Part shown: positions 39,348 to 50,359 of the stretch, piece by piece | Layout of the letters: each line of letters begins with the position of its first letter | Position numbering within the stretch: position 1 is the first letter of the stretch | Assembly: GCA_005406025.1 (NCBI GenBank) | Contig: BGZK01000704.1 | Span: forward strand, 1-64,000 | DNA length: 64,000 nucleotides | Direction: 5' to 3' | Source: Eumeta japonica | Taxonomy: Eukaryota > Arthropoda > Insecta > Lepidoptera > Psychidae | Notes under the pieces: generated by a model | Databases searched by the model: none | Seen by the model: only the letters and a program-made list of their open reading frames with translations | Told to the model about the DNA's origin: nothing | Made by a program: the position numbers and the translations under genes

Positions 39348-39861
39348 TTATATTTCAATAAAACGCCGTTTATGAGCTTTTCTTTTATAATTTTTAAGGG
39401 GACAATCTCTTTTTAAGGACCAGCAGTAATCTGCCATCATGTGACAATCCCACCGACCCTGATACCTTTCTTCCATCACTTTCAGATCCTGGTGGAACCG
39501 TTCCCCCTGTTCCTTACTATAATTTCCTAAGTTATCCAGAAATTTATCCAGATGATTGCGGAGATAGTGTAATTTGATACTCATATTTGCTCCTAATGTC
39601 TGAAAGTTTGTCAACATATTTTGCACAATTTCTTCATAATTTGGTGCTTTATGGTTACCTAGGAAATTTTCGACTACCAACACAAACTTTTCCAAGCATC
39701 ACTTTCCGGAACAGTCATAACTTTGATAAAATCGGTATCTTTCATTAATTGCCGTATTTAGGGACCATCAAATATTCCACCTTTCAGCTTTTCCATACTA
39801 AGCTTCGGAAATTTTCTACAAATGTAATTGAAACAATTTCTCAATTTCTTTCTGATGAACT
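39348..39861 (-). pseudogene. Degenerate mobile-element-associated protein (GERFHQD...MEERYQGRW type)
   Basis: Minus-strand pieces in order: KLRNCFNYICRKFPKLSMEK and LKGGIFDGP, an in-frame TAA (39760-39758), then MKDTDFIKVMTVPESDAW, then a frameshift near 39695. A 115-codon open frame follows, containing GANMSIKLHYLRNHLDKFLD, EQGERFHQDLKVMEERYQGR and MMADYCWSLKRD. Proteins with this motif set occur in many near-copies across arthropod and other invertebrate genomes, from memory, and behave like transposon cargo. I cannot name the superfamily. The stop and frameshift make it a pseudogene. Confidence 0.6.
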
Positions 39862-40329
39862 CATGTTTTAAAAGACAAAACAAATATATTTAAATGAACA
39901 TTTAGTAAATAAAACAATGTGTTGACACATGACAACTTATACATACATATTCACGTGTAAATACTTCAATATATTCAAATAACTAAGATCTCAGCTGTTC
40001 TGTGGAGTAAAGGGCCTGAGAGAGGATCACGTGATGTTTGTATGCGCGAAAAACTGCGCAGAACCCTAATCATGACTGGAAAATTAAATATTATTACTAA
40101 CAAGCCGGTAATTGATCAAAATATAAGGTATGCAACAATTATAAAACAAGAGCACATTCAATACTTTTATGAATAAATTCGTAATCTGGGTACTTAAAAA
40201 TATCAAAATTGGCTAAAATATCCAGAGCAACAAAAAAAAAATTTTTTTTTGTAGAGCTGTGTAATCTATTATATCAATAAAGTTCACGGTTATAACTTCT
40301 AATAACATTTAAAAACGGCTCCCAATAGA

Positions 40330-40790
40330 AAGGGTTCTAAGGATGTTATGATATTATATTTTCATAATTTTAGATGGTTCGTAAGCTTATATTTACTACC
40401 TGTGTTACACAACCAACAACGTCATCTCAGTGATCCCCACACTTAATTCTAACAAAAAATAGCAATTTACTATTTTGCTAACCGACCTCTCAATCGAAAA
40501 GTTATTTTCACAGACTCTCAATGTTTTTGAATGAACTATCCAAAGATACCTCATGCTATGCGATAGGCGAGAAAAAAATTCGGAGACGTACCCTAAAAAA
40601 ATTGTTTTCCAAAAAAATTTTCATACTGCCACTTTGTTGACATGATTAATATATACACTCAAGACAATTTATAGATTTCTAGTACTGAGAGTATTTGAGC
40701 TAAGCCTCGGACAGACAGACCGATGGACGGACGGACAAACGGACTTTACGAAACCATAGAGTTTCCTTGTTGACAACACGACCCTAAAAT
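40330..40790 (+). mobile_element. Right part of the split lepidopteran repeat
   Basis: From GGATGTTATGATATTATATT the sequence aligns to 35540-36115. It shares CTTATATTTACTACCTGT, the TTTTTGAATGAACTATCCAA block and a GGACAGACAGACCG-type tract, and ends near ACGACCCTAAAA. Together with 38989-39120 it looks like one element interrupted by about 1.2 kb. Confidence 0.5.
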
Positions 40791-41189
40791 AATTGAACAC
40801 TGGTGCGGGTCACATACATCGATTGTCTATCATATTTTTTTTAAATCTCACCCAAATTTATTTGTCATAATTAAAAAAGGATATGTAAGGTTCCGAATTG
40901 TAGAGCGGAATAGGCGTTCATGTTTGTCTCTTTCTAACAACGCTTTTTTTTTTCATCGACTTTCAAATCACAATGATGCTAAAGAAATTTTCACTTGAAA
41001 AATGTAATTTAATTGAAAAATCCGTCAAACGAGTCTAGACATGAAATATCTTTGACTTGCATTCTAGCTCTATTGACTGTGTACACGACGTTAGCGCCGT
41101 CTAACGTCCGCAACATTTTGGGACTTATCCAATATTTGTATATTCATGAAATAATAAAACCGATGATTGTAGAGTTGTTTATTAGACAT

Positions 41190-41360
41190 TATTATCGTCA
41201 ACATTATCATTATCATCGTTATTGCTTTTGCCATTGCCATTGCCATTGCCATTGCTATTGCCCTTGTCATTGTCATCGCCATTATCATTGTCATTGTTAT
41301 TGTCATTGTCATTGTCATTGTCAATATCATTGTCATTGGTATTGTATATATCATTGTTTT
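41190..41360. repeat. Hexanucleotide repeat (CATTGC/CATTGT)n
   Basis: It starts as CATTATCAT-type triplets, becomes (CATTGC) about five times, then (CATTGT)n with interruptions. Because the unit is 6 bp, every frame is open, giving false His/Cys-rich and Met/Thr-rich proteins on opposite strands. Confidence 0.9.
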
Positions 41361-41615
41361 ATCATTGTAGGTCGAACAGGCACATTTTCATGCTGCAGTC
41401 AAGTTAGCCACAAAATGACTCTAAGATGTAACGTAGAGCTAAGTATAAATAAAATGTCTGCCTACGAATAAATACATACAAAGAGTCTGCATATTTATTT
41501 TAGCAGTTTTTATCGTCGTTATGGTATTTGACATGGGTGACATTATTAGCGAAACATCAACGCACCTTCAAATAAATGTGTCAAAAAATCATATACTGTT
41601 TCTATAAATTAATGG

Positions 41616-42176
41616 ATGATTGTGACTTTAATGTTTCCAATATTAATACGGTATATTTTTGCATTGTTGTCTATAGTTTGTGCTTATTGTAAATCATCTG
41701 ATGGCTTCAAAAATTATTACGTAAAGCGCATCAATGATACAACTTATTTAGTCACAGCTTACTTGAATCAGAATAATTTTTCGGAATACAATTGGAAAAA
41801 CAAAAACGGTCTATTGAGTAATGAATCTTTGTTGGAGGAAAAAATTGTATCTAGTTTACGCAACAAGACATTAAATAAAATTATGTTGGTCGGTGGTAAG
41901 AAGAATAAATACAAATTACCTGGATCTTTTATAGCAAAAGCGAGAGAGAATTATTTCAAAAATTATTATCCGATGGTCGACAAAATGACCACGACGAGCT
42001 TAATATCGGAAGAGTTAAACGGTCTGTCTACGACTAAACATTGGAGGCCTCTAGGGACGGGAAACTACAAAGCTAATCCACTCAACTACCATTTGATGGT
42101 GGCGAGAAGAATGGCATTGGCACTGCTGAAAGAAATCGAATACCATAAGAACTCACAGGTAGAGAGAAATGCGTGA
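41616..42176 (+). CDS. Secreted protein of unknown family, 186 aa
   Basis: A single uninterrupted frame from ATG to TGA (42174-42176). Residues 1-24 (MIVTLMFPILIRYIFALLSI VCAY) form a signal peptide with likely cleavage near VCA/Y. The mature part is basic and polar, with NDTTY, NFSEY, NESLL and NKTLN sequons, a lysine-rich middle (GGKKNKYKLPG) and a C-terminal helix-like segment LNYHLMVARRMALALLKEIE. It has no cysteine pattern or transmembrane segment beyond the leader. The codon mix differs from the AT-rich flank, and AATAAA follows near 42280. The function is unknown; it lies tail-to-tail with the chitin-binding gene A. An upstream noncoding exon is possible. Confidence 0.7.
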   Translation: MIVTLMFPILIRYIFALLSIVCAYCKSSDGFKNYYVKRINDTTYLVTAYLNQNNFSEYNWKNKNGLLSNESLLEEKIVSSLRNKTLNKIMLVGGKKNKYKLPGSFIAKARENYFKNYYPMVDKMTTTSLISEELNGLSTTKHWRPLGTGNYKANPLNYHLMVARRMALALLKEIEYHKNSQVERNA

Positions 42177-42344
42177 CAAATGAAAATGTCATTCATGATA
42201 TACATCTGTTTTATTTCATTGATTAAAAATTAAATTTTTGTGTAAGTATTATTTTTGTAATATTCTATTAAAAAATTTAATAAAGAAACTCGTACATACA
42301 ATAAAACAGCAGACACAAAAAATTCAAAAGAAGAAAAACACCAC

Positions 42345-42807
42345 ACGTGGAGGAAAAGGGGTTTATTAGAAACGTTGACAGAAAAAATGTCAATAGGTTT
42401 TGGGCTGTACATTTGTTCGCGATCTCCGCAAAAAGTACTAGATAGAATTTGATAAAATTTGGTATAGTAGTAGTTGATAGCCAGGAGTAACATTTAAGAT
42501 ATAACGCACATCTATCCCGTTCGGTTACTATCTTTTTTTTAGATTATGTGCTCTTCATAGATCATAAATGGCGCTAACTGTACACGCGCTTTCTTTCGCA
42601 TGGAGTTCGTATTACATGCAAACCCAAGGCCTAGCTATACGACAAGATTTACTTAATTTAACGTATTTTTAGTATTTCGTTTCTTTATACATTTAATTCA
42701 TTTCATATTCTCTTATTATTACACCTTTAAAAATTGAGATGAGCAGCAAGACCGAGATCGAGATCATGATGGACACAATGTTACCAATTACACAATGCAA
42801 AAGCTAG
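42345..42807 (+). mobile_element. Helitron remnant in the 3' flank of chitin-binding gene A
   Basis: It has the internal segment CTCCGCAAAAAGTACTAGAT AGAATTTGATAAAATTTGG and a purine-rich GACCGAGATCGAGATC tract, and it ends GCAAAAGCTAG followed by T at 42808. The 5' start is unclear. A related copy lies at the equivalent place behind gene B. Confidence 0.5.
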
Positions 42808-42931
42808 TTTGTAATAATAGAACGATAGGTTGGAACCAAACTATAATAAAACGTCTACTGATGCTCAATAAATTTACTTTAATTAAATGCTGTCATCGCC
42901 GGTATTACACTAATGCTAATGCGATTTCGTC

Positions 42932-43549
42932 TCAACTACTGCACGTATAGCTCGCCGTGCAGACCGCCGAGCTCGGATTGAAATAAGATCCCGAGGGGCA
43001 CGTGTACTCGTACTGCAGGTAAGTGCCATTCGAAGCCAACACACAGTAGTAGTAAGTTTCGCACGTGTCGTCCGCCGTGTTCGCGAATCGGCCGGTCGAC
43101 GTGCAGGTGAAGCTGGTGGTGCAGTTGTAATCAGATTCGCAGTAGGTCGTGTCCGGGTCGTAGTAAGTGTCGTCGGGACAGCTGTACACGGTTTCCGTGT
43201 AAGTCCCGTTGATTTCGACGCATTCAATGTACGAGGAGCAGTCGGTGGAATTGGGATTGGCGACGTATCCGTCCGACGTGCATACCGAATCGGAATCGGA
43301 ACTACTCGTGTCGTCGGAGCTGGTGTTGTTGCAGGTGTAGTTGTCGGAGGAAGTGCACTGGTGAGTGTTGGGATTGAAAACCGATGTCGTAGGGCAGACG
43401 TAGTTGTAGGCGAGGTACGAAGAAGTGGAAGAATCGTAGACGCAATAGGTGTAGTTTTTGCACGTGGTGTCGCTAGTGTCGGCGTAGCGACCGGCGCCAG
43501 TTTCGGTACAGTTGACCGTGGCGGCAGCAGTGCTGACGATCGTCAGAAC
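42932..43549 (-). CDS. Chitin-binding protein A (three Peritrophin-A domains), exon 2
   Basis: After an acceptor (AAATTTTGTAG) the frame runs 205 codons from VLTIVSTAAATVNCTETG to SYTCSS-stop. Three six-cysteine CBM14 domains follow the leader. Domain 2 shows C-x13-C-x5-C-x13-C-x12-C-x5-C, with the conserved aromatic residues (Y in SSYIEC, YYDPDTTYC). Domains 1 and 2 are separated by an acidic Ser/Asp linker (NNTSSDDTSSSDSDSV) that is much shorter in gene B. Many NxT sequons suggest heavy glycosylation. Family knowledge points to secretion and chitin binding in peritrophic matrix or cuticle. Total length with exon 1 is 216 aa. ATTAAA at 42883-42878 (minus) may be the polyadenylation signal. 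The frame is intact and GC-ending codons dominate. Confidence 0.9.
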   Translation of the reverse strand, partial: VLTIVSTAAATVNCTETGAGRYADTSDTTCKNYTYCVYDSSTSSYLAYNYVCPTTSVFNPNTHQCTSSDNYTCNNTSSDDTSSSDSDSVCTSDGYVANPNSTDCSSYIECVEINGTYTETVYSCPDDTYYDPDTTYCESDYNCTTSFTCTSTGRFANTADDTCETYYYCVLASNGTYLQYEYTCPSGSYFNPSSAVCTASYTCSS

Positions 43550-43783
43550 CTACAAAATTTTCATATTATAATAATGCGAAATAGGAATAGTAAGAAAATT
43601 TTTTCAATTGTGTTTAGGTAAGACACCCTATTTCGCATTTATCACCTTAAATTTACTTTGTGTCTTACTGCCATAATTTATTTTGCCTGTAAATTGTTGA
43701 GGAAATAAATACATAATTATTGATTTTTTTTTAATTGTGCTCTTTTCATTGCCATGTAACATACAAATTAATTATAAATTGAT

Positions 43784-43836
43784 TTAGTCTCATGATATTA
43801 TACTATATAAAAGATAGTACAAAATCATGAGACTAA
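43784..43836. repeat. Imperfect hairpin in gene A intron
   Basis: TTAGTCTCATGAT at 43784 and ATCATGAGACTAA ending at 43836 form arms extended by ACTAT/ATAGT around a short loop. It lies in the intron between exons 1 and 2 of gene A. Confidence 0.7.
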
Positions 43837-44715
43837 AAAAATCTATGATGTAAAGTAATCTCTTACCTTTTCTTTTTTTTGTACAAGAGTATTTAAGTAA
43901 AGTGAAATATATTGTACATAAATTAAAGAAATTCTTAAAAATTACATTTACTAGGTCATGGAGTGCAGTATTAGTCTACACATAATCCCATTTTGATTTT
44001 TTTTTTAATAATTCACAATACAACAAATCTTTTAGGTAGTTTCAACGCTAAAATCTTTAAAACTCAGGCTTACGAATCAATAAAATCATAGCTGACTTAA
44101 AAATACAAACGCCGGCCTATAATATAGGTATCTAATCTTCATCATACAAATAAATATTAAGTAACACAATACCGTATTTGAAGAACATTGATGAGCTTAT
44201 GTTATAAATTAATTTTAATGAATAATTGCCATAATTTAACTCATAAAGGGAAAACAAATTTGACAACTGTCATTGTTAAAAATATATAGATATTGAATGT
44301 AATTATTAAGTTGTAACTCTAAATTATAGTCTAACTACAATTATTAATTAAGTTATTTTACTAGGTAGGTACCTACATGAGATACACTATTAAAATTTTT
44401 ATGCTTAAAGCTTATAAGATTCCACAATGAACTACGTTGAATACTTAACGTCATAAATAATAAAAAAATATAATAAAATTAAATTAATTTTTCTATTCAA
44501 AAATTAATTATTACGAATATAACACCATAACACATAGGAATAATAGTTTAATAAATTGTCACGGTCATTTTTATGAAAATTTTAAAACGGTTAAATTTGA
44601 CCGATTTTTTCCACAGTATTTATACATTATAGCCAATGTATTATCAAATATTTTGGTCCATTACACTGCGCGGTCTCCACCAAAAATTAATATCGATCAA
44701 ATAAATTCTACTTAC

Positions 44716-44748
44716 AGTTATCGCACCCAAAAGCAGTCGGCGCTCCAT
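44716..44748 (-). CDS. Chitin-binding protein A, exon 1
   Basis: Eleven codons, M-E-R-R-L-L-L-G-A-I-T, end at a consensus donor GTAAGTAG (44715). The phase is 0, joining VLTIVSTAAA of exon 2 to give one continuous signal peptide. A TATA box lies 33 bp upstream of the ATG, implying a very short 5' UTR. The exon aligns residue for residue with gene B's first exon (MQSQLLLCTII) and has the same length, 33 nt. Confidence 0.9.
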
Positions 44749-44905
44749 TGTGCTTCTTATTGTATTTTCACTTTTGACGCTATTTATACCTTTCGCTACG
44801 TTAAAACAAATCCGCAAATTACAGGCAATTTCCATCATTAATTGCGTTTTCTAATGCATCTTATCAATGTGAGTGCTGTAAACCGTTACATCATAGTTAA
44901 AATTA
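44749..44905 (-). promoter_or_regulatory. Promoter of chitin-binding gene A
   Basis: On the minus strand GGTATAAATAGCGT places a TATA box at 44788-44781. Upstream, 67 bp away, is ATTGATAAGATGCA (44868-44855), containing a GATA site (TGATAAG). Further conserved patches include ATGATGG...AATTGCC and ATGATGTAACGG. All are shared with gene B. GATA factors drive midgut genes in insects, so midgut expression is plausible but inferred. Confidence 0.75.
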
Positions 44906-44999
44906 ATCACTGGTTTATTATGAGCTAATCTCATAATTCACTTGTAACTTTCAATCGGCTTAGATTTGTTGTCGTTCGGCTTCATTGAAGTCATTACCC

Positions 45000-47900
45000 G
45001 TCTGTCGATCATTTTCCTGTTTAGGATTTGTTACAACTTGAACAAAGCTTTGAAAATATCAAACTACCACAACTGTTCAACGATCGATCCTGAAATAACT
45101 GAAACTAGAGCTTGATGATGAAAACAAGCAATAATGAGCAAACTAGAGCCGCCAGTCGTTAAGAAATCGCCTGGTCTTTCCTAGCTCCATGTTTATAATG
45201 CTCGATAATCCACTTGTATTCAAAAGATCATTGCTTTAACTATTGCTGCGAAGGTCTGGTGATGCAGCCTTCAATACACAGGAACTCTTCAGCAGTTACT
45301 AGCAAACTTCTTGAGTTTGATCTCATTTGTTTTGTCTTATGTATTATATTTTGTAATAAAAGTCTGATGAAAAGTTCTTTAACTAAAAAGTTAATAATGA
45401 TGATTTCTAAGGCCTGCAAAAGAAATTGCAAGCTCGTAAAATTATTGATAATAGTTAATCAATTATTAAAAATAAAGTCAATCAAATATTTTTTTTGGAA
45501 TTGGTGCCAGCCGAGGCAAGTTTAACGTAACATAAAATATTTGCTGTATAACTTACTTAAGGTGATACGAAACGATTACAAAAAGGTAACGTGTCGAGAG
45601 ATGGCGCTCTTCGGCTGCATGACAAAAAAATATTAAATTTTGTCCCAAGTACTAATTGGCGGTTAAACAAACCCAGTTTTTCCGAAAGCTATTTCTCAGT
45701 TTCACACATAAGAGCACAATGTATTCCATAATTATGGTGTAATTAAAATAATACGGCAAAATTTTATTTGCATTTCAAATTTTTTGGTTTTGTGCTGTTA
45801 AACACACACATGTCCGTGATTATTACAAATGGCAGATTTTTCAGAAAAGAGTGGATTTTACGAATAGGCCACACCCTTGTAAGTTACGACAAATTCATTG
45901 AAAAAAATATTTCTCCAGGATACCGCATAGCCAGTTGCCCGACCATTTTAGGTTTATTTATCAATATGGTCAAATAATATGTGGCATTGTTTGACGACTC
46001 CTCAATCATTAATCACCGAAAAATATTTTTATGACTTTTTGCAGACATCTCTTTCCCACCCGTATAATACGGTACTTTACTTTTTTTGATATTACTGTTT
46101 TTGATGCGTTTTTATTTGAGTAACAAAGTAGTGACAGCGTTTTTTTTGATAACTATTAAAGTGCTTGAGTAATGACTTTTTTAATTTTCTAACAAGGCAG
46201 AGAAGGCAATAGTACCAAGTGACGTCACGTCTACTAGCGCCATAATATCAATAATGCTAAACTCTGTTTTGCGAGAAAGAGAGAACATTTAACTTTTGAT
46301 GGCTTATGGTTCATTATTGTATTAATCAATTTTTATTTTTATTTCACTTTTAGCCGTCATGTATAGTCAGCTTACCTAATTCATTCACAAATATAATATT
46401 CTAAATATCAGTAAAGTACCCTATTATTACGCTGACATATCAGTCATTTTTTTTTACACTTTGTTTGCAAATATGTCGAAAAAATATAATATTCTATAGC
46501 GATGTGACAGCTTTAAATTTTGACAAATAAATTATAATATACTGTTTTACATATGTGTTCATAAACGCAATAAATTCATTTCTGCGTGCACTCATATGGA
46601 TGAAAATACTGCCGGTTTTTCATGGATTTTAAAATTAAATACCAAAATAAGTAAGTGATCTTATTTCTTCAAAACCACGTAACGTAATTAACATTTATTG
46701 AACATTGTTTAAAAGTAAGTTCATCACGCTACAGAGATCGATTTTAGTGCTTTTTTTTCTCAGTTCTCCTAGTTCAAAATTGTAGTTCTATTACGTTTTG
46801 AGTTCTTCGAGCTCATAAATCTATGTATAAAAACGCTTTTTTTGTATTAATTCACTACTATATCTTTCAAACGCGTTGTTGGCTTTTGATGTGCTTTATA
46901 GCATTTGAAGTAGTTTTTTAAGCAAAAAAAGATGACCGAGTAATCAACATCAATCCATCAAATATTTCCCATATATTTTGAAAGAACCTTTTATTTTTCG
47001 AATCCTTCTTCAACTACATCTCTCTATCACGGAATGAACTAGCCAATTTTGAAGCAATTTGCGACGATCGACATTGTTTTTTTAAAAAGAACATCTAGTT
47101 ATATTTTAAAATTTATAGTTAAAGTAGTGTAAAAAATATTTTAAAGAAACACTAATTGAAAAATTTTTCTCCAACTATATCTTTATTCGAATCAACCGAT
47201 TTTAATGCAGTCAATGCAACGGTTTGAGGAAAAGAGTTGATTAGATTTTAATATCAATCGGTAGAGTAGTCTGAAAGTTATTCAAAAAAAAACTCTTTTC
47301 TGATAATTTTTTTTTTTGGTTTCTCAAAACCTGTTGGGCAAAGTTAGTTCGAAGTTTCAGGAAATCTAAGTTGAGTGGACACTCACAGACACACACACAA
47401 ATACACACGCATACAGACATTATGACATCAGTTGGAAAATGGTCAAATAAATTTCTAAGGCCCTAAAACATTAAGATCTGGTGAAAACTCTGTTTTCTGA
47501 AATCGGGGTGAAAACAGTAATTTTAAAATCCAATGATTTTTTTTTTAATTTTCATAGCAGAAAGTTGAAAAGTAATCATTTAAGTAGGTATTGTGAACAC
47601 TTAATTAAAAATAATTGCGTCTGTTTGAATTTCATTTCTAAATCAATTGTTAAAAGATTGTTTTTATTAAATTTTAGTTGTAGGGCTCTCAAAAATTTCA
47701 CCCCACAAAATAAATCCATTTAAAAATAAGATTTAAATAATCATCAAAGGCGCCGACGGAGACGAAGGTCGTTGTGGGCGCTCGCAAGGCACGCGGGGGG
47801 CTTGTTTATTTACAGAATTCTATTCTCGGATATATTTTTTATAAGGAAATTATTTTACTGTTCATTTTTAGCTTGCGAGATCAGTTCGTAAAAATAACCT

Positions 47901-49820
47901 TGAACTCGGATAGCTTAAAAAGCATTAAAATCGTTGTTTTGTGCATGATAAGCTCAATAATTTACTGTTCCTTTATTTTTAACACTGAGCTCTCAAGTGG
48001 TAAGAAGTTTTAAGGATGGCCTACAGGTTTAGTCTTCCAAATTTTTGAGCTCGAAGAACTCAAAAATTAATAGAAAATGTTTATAACTCAAGAATCTCAA
48101 AGATACATCGCCAAATATCATAGCAGAAAGTTTTAGGGATGACCTTTGGGATTGTTTTTGAGAAAATTTTGGTATAGCATGAATCTACTACTTGAAATAT
48201 CTTTAACTTCACATACCTATTTAAAAAAATTTCAATTAAATTTTTCCTTTCATTCCGTTTAAGTTTTATATCTAAAAAACGCTAAAATAATATTTATTTA
48301 GTAGTCTGAATATTGATTTTTATGTAATGTATTCCAAATTCATTCCAATTTTACCACAGATGTTAATTTTTACAACGTTGATTTTCCAAAAGCGCTAAAG
48401 CACATCAACCTGAATTTCTGAGGAATCTACATGAATATATTATACATTCTCATGTTTTAATTTTAAAAACGAAGAAACTACCACACAAACTTGCCCACAA
48501 AAAAAAATCCTGAAACAGCGTCTTTTTTATTTATGAATAGAAGTTGAAATATTAATTATATTGTGAATAGCGTCCATAACTCCGCACTTTTCTACAAACC
48601 ATGCCTTATTTGAGACATTTAAAAGTAAAATTTTCAAAAATTTGCGATTCTACGTCGTATTTATATTTTTGATATGAATCAGTGAGTGATACTTTATTTA
48701 TATATTACTGTTAGTTAGTCATTTTGCTTGCGTTTTGACAATTGCAATGTGTCCAAGAAAAAAGACCTTTAAATACGAATTTTGAGACAAAAACTTGACT
48801 TTAAAAATAATAAACTTTAATTTAAGACCTGTTTTCTTATAATTGTTTAAAACAAAGTTAAAAGCATTCAAAATTTTCATTTTAGAATTAAACCAACTTT
48901 ATTCCATGAAATTGCTTTTTTTAAGAAATTTATTATAATTTCATAAATCAACAATATGCATTTAACTTTTTTTACCTGATATTCCCAAGTAGGTATAAAA
49001 TAATTCACCTAAAGAAATATCTTTTAAGACGGCAAATTTGCTTTAGCGCACACTCGCTATTTTGTCTCAATGGGCCTCGGTGTGTCTTTGAACATATAAT
49101 TGTGTAGTGTAATAAGATCGTATACAACTTTGAACTGACAAAAATATACTGGAGAGCATCGACAAAGTAAAATGGAATAAAAATTGCCAAAGGAAAATAG
49201 AAAACAATAATGATAGATCTATATGAAAATCAAAAATAAGAAGGAAGAGAAGATGCGTGACTGGCGCGCGACAAACTAAAACTTACAGGAATTCGTTTTT
49301 ATATCTTTCAAAGTAACTCATATCAAATATTCAAGTTTTTATTTCAAAATTCATATTTAAAGGTCTATTTTCTCGGACTATATAGCTAATCGTGATGTTG
49401 TACTGGTTAATGGTATTGCCAATTTTGTGATATTGTTTGTTTCGTTTTGCATTATCAATAATGTTTTGCATTTAAGACCACAAACTCATAAGTATATAAC
49501 TTTGATAATAAAGTTCTTGGATACATCTCTACATTGTTACGAAATAACCCTATCGGTGGAAAACTTAACTGTAGAATAATTACTTGCAATACTCTGCCTA
49601 TAGAATTTTATTAGTTTCATTCATGTAGGAGAAAAATGCCAGTAACAATAGACTGACGTTATATAAATGCTTTTTATACAATTTCGTTTTTCTAGTAATA
49701 GGAGCTAGTTCGTGTACATTATTTTTGCAGCGTCGAGGAAAAAGAGTTTGTGAGCGCGCTTACCACAAAGGTGAGTGAAGCTGCTTGGGGCGCGGAAGGC
49801 ATAGCCAGCCCCGCATCCAG
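45000..49820. other. Intergenic AT-rich DNA, no supported gene
   Basis: No frame here shows a domain, leader or splice-bounded exon. Fragments of old repeats are visible: GGACACTCACAGACACACAC near 47370, and a GC-rich scrap GGCGCCGACGGAGACGAAGG near 47748. A second transposon scrap at 49820-49870 (GGGGCACCTGCCCCGGGCGG) abuts the MITE at 49880. Long homopolymer runs are frequent. Confidence 0.5.
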
Positions 49821-49879
49821 GGGGCAGACCGGGGCACCTGCCCCGGGCGGCAGTTTAAGAAGGCGCCAAAATCATAGTA

Positions 49880-50358
49880 CAGTGAAACCTGTTTAAGTGA
49901 GACCTGCAAGGGACCTGCAATGTCGTTTCACTTATAGAGGTATTCCACTTACCCAGTGTCTCAGATATACAGGTATAAATAAATATCTGTCTCATTTACA
50001 GAGAGTGCCATTAATAGAGGTGAGAATACAGGTTATTTCAGTTATACAGGTGCGATCATTAAATAAAATAACGTGTACTTACGTACTTGGAATTACGTGT
50101 GGAATTTGTGGGTAGAATAAGAATGAGTAAACAAACAATGTTATCTCAGTTACAGAGGTATATGCATATAAAATTTACTCGCTGTCTCAGTTATAGAGGT
50201 AACTATGATGATAAATCGAAAGAACAAATCCCAGATATAGAGGCTTACCTCGTCCCGCTAACAGAGGTAATTCACTGCCAAAGTGTTGGGACCTCAGCAT
50301 GAGTTCCAGTTATGGAGGTTTCTCACTTATCCAGGTCCCACTTAACCAAGTTTCACTG
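49880..50358. mobile_element. pogo/Tigger-like MITE with TA target duplication
   Basis: The ends are inverted copies: left CAGTGAAACCTGTTTAAGTG, right reads, reversed, CAGTGAAACTTGGTTAAGTG. TA flanks both sides. The interior repeats the motif AGTTATAGAGGTA / AGTTACAGAGGTA roughly ten times at irregular spacing, a motif also found in the subterminal ends (CACTTATAGAGGTA, CTTATCCAGGTCCC). There is no transposase. Short frames within it are incidental. TA duplication and CAGTG ends suit the Tc1/mariner-pogo group. Confidence 0.75.
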
Positions 50359-50359
50359 T

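Noticed and set aside
41013..41471. 152-codon His/Cys-rich frame and a Met/Thr-rich frame on the other strand
   Set aside because: Both are produced by the CATTGC/CATTGT hexanucleotide repeat, which leaves every frame open; no leader or domain and no conserved flank.
42916..43621. Other-frame readings across gene A exon 2 on both strands
   Set aside because: Same explanation as for gene B; they cross the intron boundary at 43549 without splice logic.
49897..50302. 72- and 71-codon frames
   Set aside because: They lie entirely inside the pogo/Tigger-like MITE and consist of its iterated motif.
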